Shown: positions 50,705 to 51,945 of the stretch, in pieces
Layout of the letters: every line of letters starts with the position of its first letter
Numbering within the stretch: the stretch's first letter is position 1
Assembly: GCF_023093595.1 (NCBI RefSeq)
Contig: NZ_JALLIK010000087.1
Coordinates: forward strand, 1-51,945
Source of the DNA: Thauera aromatica_A
GTDB lineage: Bacteria > Pseudomonadota > Gammaproteobacteria > Burkholderiales > Rhodocyclaceae
DNA: 51,945 bases
Reading direction: 5' to 3'
Notes under the pieces: model-generated
What the model was told of the DNA's origin: nothing
The model's input: only the letters and a program-made list of their open reading frames with translations
Database searches by the model: none
Made by a program: the position numbers and the translations under genes

Positions 50705-51145
50705 TTACAGCTTCGACAAGTCCAATGTCGTGGTGTCGATTTCAATATCCAGATCGGCACCGCTATGCATTGGAATTCTGACTTTGAATGGCTTTCTAAC
50801 AAGATCGGCATCAACGCTAGGGACAATGCATTTATTTAACCCCTTTTCATTTGCATCCAGCTTGTGAATTACACCCGCACTGTCTTTCAGAAGCAGATAC
50901 TTCTTGTTGCAGGAAGTAGCTCCTGAAAGAGGCTGCACAAATAGCGATACGGTATTTCTGTTTTTGTTGTAGCCACCTATTAAATAAATCGCACGATTAG
51001 CCTCGGCTTCTTTTTCGGTAGTGACAAACCCCTTGTTTGTCTCCCCAGTGAAATCATCAAGCTTACTAAAATGCTCACCAGCGTGCAGCATGGGGGAGCA
51101 GAAAAAGAATAAGACTGCTAATTTTAATTTCATATTTACCCGCAT
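50705..51145 (-). CDS. Cassette 1, second gene: small secreted protein, unknown function
   Basis: The 146-residue product has a signal peptide (MKLKLAVLFFFCSPMLHAGE after a 4-residue lead) and a mature part of about 120 residues with two cysteines (SCNKKYLLLK and LNKCIVPS) likely to form a periplasmic disulfide. It ends in beta-type sequence (ADLDIEIDTTTLDLSKL). No family is recognised. The ATG at 51145 has a GGGAG site 8 nt upstream, deciding it over 51133 and 51160. It overlaps the first gene of the cassette by 10 bp, so the two are translated together. Confidence 0.75.
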   Translation of the reverse strand: MRVNMKLKLAVLFFFCSPMLHAGEHFSKLDDFTGETNKGFVTTEKEAEANRAIYLIGGYNKNRNTVSLFVQPLSGATSCNKKYLLLKDSAGVIHKLDANEKGLNKCIVPSVDADLVRKPFKVRIPMHSGADLDIEIDTTTLDLSKL

Positions 51146-51579
51146 TTGATTTTCTCCCATTTGTCCTCATGAACACCAACATCTGATTCAGAAAAGTCTT
51201 TGGCGATATACCAAGATCGTGATTTGTTATTCCTGTCTGGGTTTTCCGGTGAGGCTAACGAATCAATTTCAGACTTTGAGAGTATGAGATACCGGCTGTG
51301 TGCTTTTTCTAAGTCAAGAAGAACAACAACAAGATAGTCAAATGCCAGCGCATTGCTGAGTGTGACTGTGCGTCGATTGTTTTTTGGCCAGTCAATGGTC
51401 TTCACCTGTACGCGAATCACTCTCTCGAATTCGCCGTCTCTTCTAATGACCGCGACGTCCCATCCTTCTTGGGTTGGGCCTTGAACGATAAATGCCTCAT
51501 GTCCTCGCTTCAATAGCTCAGCGAGAGCGAGGTACTCACCGATAGCGCATGTAACAGACTTGCTTAGGTCGGAGTTCAT
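51136..51579 (-). CDS. Cassette 1, first gene: PD-(D/E)XK nuclease-like protein
   Basis: The 147-residue protein begins with a helix carrying GEYLALAELLKRG (Glu15), then EGWDVAVI (Asp41) and VRVQVKT (Gln58-x-Lys60). This E-D-QxK order is that of the PD-(D/E)XK nuclease fold in small proteins of the DUF4365-like kind, which also includes Holliday-junction resolvases and restriction enzymes. The C-terminal half is polar, with FDYLVVVLLD as a core strand. The start lies 5 bp after the core GTTAGGC of the attI junction. Being first in the array, it is the cassette gene closest to the integron promoter. Enzyme activity is inferred from the motif only. Confidence 0.78.
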   Translation of the reverse strand: MNSDLSKSVTCAIGEYLALAELLKRGHEAFIVQGPTQEGWDVAVIRRDGEFERVIRVQVKTIDWPKNNRRTVTLSNALAFDYLVVVLLDLEKAHSRYLILSKSEIDSLASPENPDRNNKSRSWYIAKDFSESDVGVHEDKWEKIKCG

Positions 51580-51584
51580 AGATT

Positions 51585-51709
51585 GCCTAACTATAAGTGG
51601 ACCGCCTAAATGACGGATCTCAACCCGTCAGCACGAATGTATGCACTCTACATCAAGACGACTTCATGCAACAATACAATCCCTTACGTTTTTTTAGCGT
51701 GTCCTACCC
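51585..51709 (-). promoter_or_regulatory. attI region with probable cassette promoter
   Basis: The core GTTAGGC (51591-51585, leftward) marks the junction of attI with cassette 1. To its right, 118 bp separate it from the integrase ATG. A second core-like TTTAGGC lies at 51610-51604, a possible further integrase-binding site. Weak promoter-like words occur leftward (TTGCAT near 51670, TAGAGT near 51649), but spacing is poor, so the cassette promoter is not assigned firmly. Confidence 0.6.
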
Positions 51710-51836
51710 ATGACTGCAGACCCGTCAGCGCCAGCGTCGCCGCGATTGCTCGACCGTGTCCGGGAGCGCATCCGCGTAAAGCATTACAGCATCCGCACGG
51801 AGCAGGCGTACGTTGATTGGATACGGCGGTTCATCC
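51710..51836 (+). pseudogene. intI: Integron integrase, 5' part, interrupted by an insertion element
   Basis: The first 42 codons give a product containing LLDRVRERIRVKHYSIRTEQ followed by AYVDWIRRFIR. This is the N-terminal SAM-like core-binding domain of integron integrases (compare the LRTEQAYVHWVRAFIRFH type in IntI1). After FIR the similarity stops at 51837, and the frame ends at a TGA at 51881-51883. The catalytic R-H-R-Y residues lie downstream and are not in the window. If the rest of the gene lies beyond the insertion, it is separated from its start and no active integrase is expected. Confidence 0.85.
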
Positions 51837-51945
51837 GTAAGCGCTCCACGAACCCCATCCTTCCTGGGCTCGCTACGCTGTGATCAACTGCTCAGCCTTG
51901 AGATTCCAGGGCAGGAGAGCCTCGAAGTGTTCGACGGTGGTGGCG
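51837..51945. mobile_element. End of an IS66-family insertion sequence (runs off the window)
   Basis: The junction begins GTAAGCGCTCC, and GTAA(GCG) is the usual tip of IS66-family inverted repeats. A transposase reading ends 36 bp inside the tip, as in IS66 elements where tnpC ends near the repeat. The other end and the 8-bp target duplication are outside the window. Confidence 0.6.
51873..51945 (-). CDS. tnpC: IS66-type transposase, last 23 codons (partial)
   Basis: Read leftward from the window edge, the frame ends FEALLPWNLKAEQLITA and a TAG. The LLPWN segment is the usual end of IS66 TnpC proteins. Only 23 residues are visible, so the family call leans mainly on the GTAAGCG tip of the element. 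Confidence 0.5.
   Translation of the reverse strand, partial: ATTVEHFEALLPWNLKAEQLITA

Larger units (their letters stand above)
48441..51836 (-). mobile_element. Chromosomal integron: cassette array, attI junction and disrupted integrase gene
   Basis: An integrase start pointing right, a core site GTTAGGC just to its left, and four cassettes transcribed leftward, each ended by an attC, form a standard integron layout. The attC sites at 48441, 49065, 49781 and 50573 differ in loop length but share arm sequences. All five cassette genes lie on the minus strand and are AT-rich compared with the chromosome. No known resistance gene is present. The integrase is interrupted at 51837. Confidence 0.9.

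Noticed and set aside
48441..51836. A class 1 clinical integron with resistance cassettes.
   Set aside because: No resistance gene, sul1 or qacE is present, and the integrase start differs from IntI1; a chromosomal integron fits better.

Overview
The window reads as the chromosome of a high-GC betaproteobacterium of the Rhodocyclales, most like Thauera, Azoarcus or Aromatoleum. That placement is an inference. It rests on the very GC-rich housekeeping genes (nagZ, uvrC, pgi, pgsA, nudC, folE2, dxs-ispA-xseB, ispH-fkpB-lspA-ileS-ribF, amiC-tsaE, queG, slyX, creA), on their neighbourhoods, and on an NnrS gene under an FNR/DNR-type box, which is typical of denitrifiers. Two ends of different base composition flank this core: a restriction fragment on the left and an integron on the right.

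Layout. 1-3853: the 3' end of a type I restriction region, with a DUF4276 gene that seems to lack its N-terminus and a complete hsdR coupled to it. 3912-7152: nagZ and uvrC, with a REP-like palindrome between them and a glutathione-dependent formaldehyde-activating (GFA) family remnant after uvrC. 7370-17684: an MFS carrier, an alpha/beta hydrolase, a YqeY protein, lemA with an M48 protease, a radical SAM enzyme, a Cys/Met PLP enzyme, a small secreted protein and pgi. 17841-18919: pgsA, then tRNA-Gly, tRNA-Cys and tRNA-Gly with a strong promoter and a terminator. 18979-22200: a phosphodiesterase, a DUF1178 protein, tRNA-Leu, nudC and a small membrane protein. 22318-28759: a TonB receptor, a three-gene ABC importer and nnrS in one apparent operon. 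Its promoter carries a perfect FNR/DNR box abutting a Fur-like box. 28772-30575: an MFS carrier and a leftward tRNA-Ser, tRNA-Arg, tRNA-Arg unit. 30680-35218: an AhpD-like protein, folE2, dxs, ispA and xseB, all leftward. 35348-46628: a Rieske oxygenase, a small 2Fe-2S protein, then ispH, fkpB, lspA, ileS, ribF, amiC, tsaE, queG, slyX and creA. 46790-48238: a divergent member of the tyrosine phenol-lyase/tryptophanase family.

48331-51945 is the most striking part: a chromosomal integron. The first 42 codons of an integrase gene run rightward and are then interrupted by an element starting GTAAGCG, the expected end of an IS66-family insertion. To its left lie a recombination core (attI junction) and four gene cassettes transcribed leftward, each ending in a foldable attC site of 56-72 bp. 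The cassettes hold five genes: a PD-(D/E)XK nuclease-like protein, a secreted protein, and three proteins I cannot assign. They are much more AT-rich than the core. The last attC abuts the C-terminal part of an addiction-module antitoxin gene that is cut exactly at the recombination point.

Two systems deserve most attention. One is the TonB-ABC-NnrS operon, which couples uptake of an unknown ligand to a nitric-oxide-related membrane protein under what looks like joint oxygen/NO and iron control. The other is the integron, with its unassigned cassettes, its disabled integrase and its antitoxin-splitting boundary.
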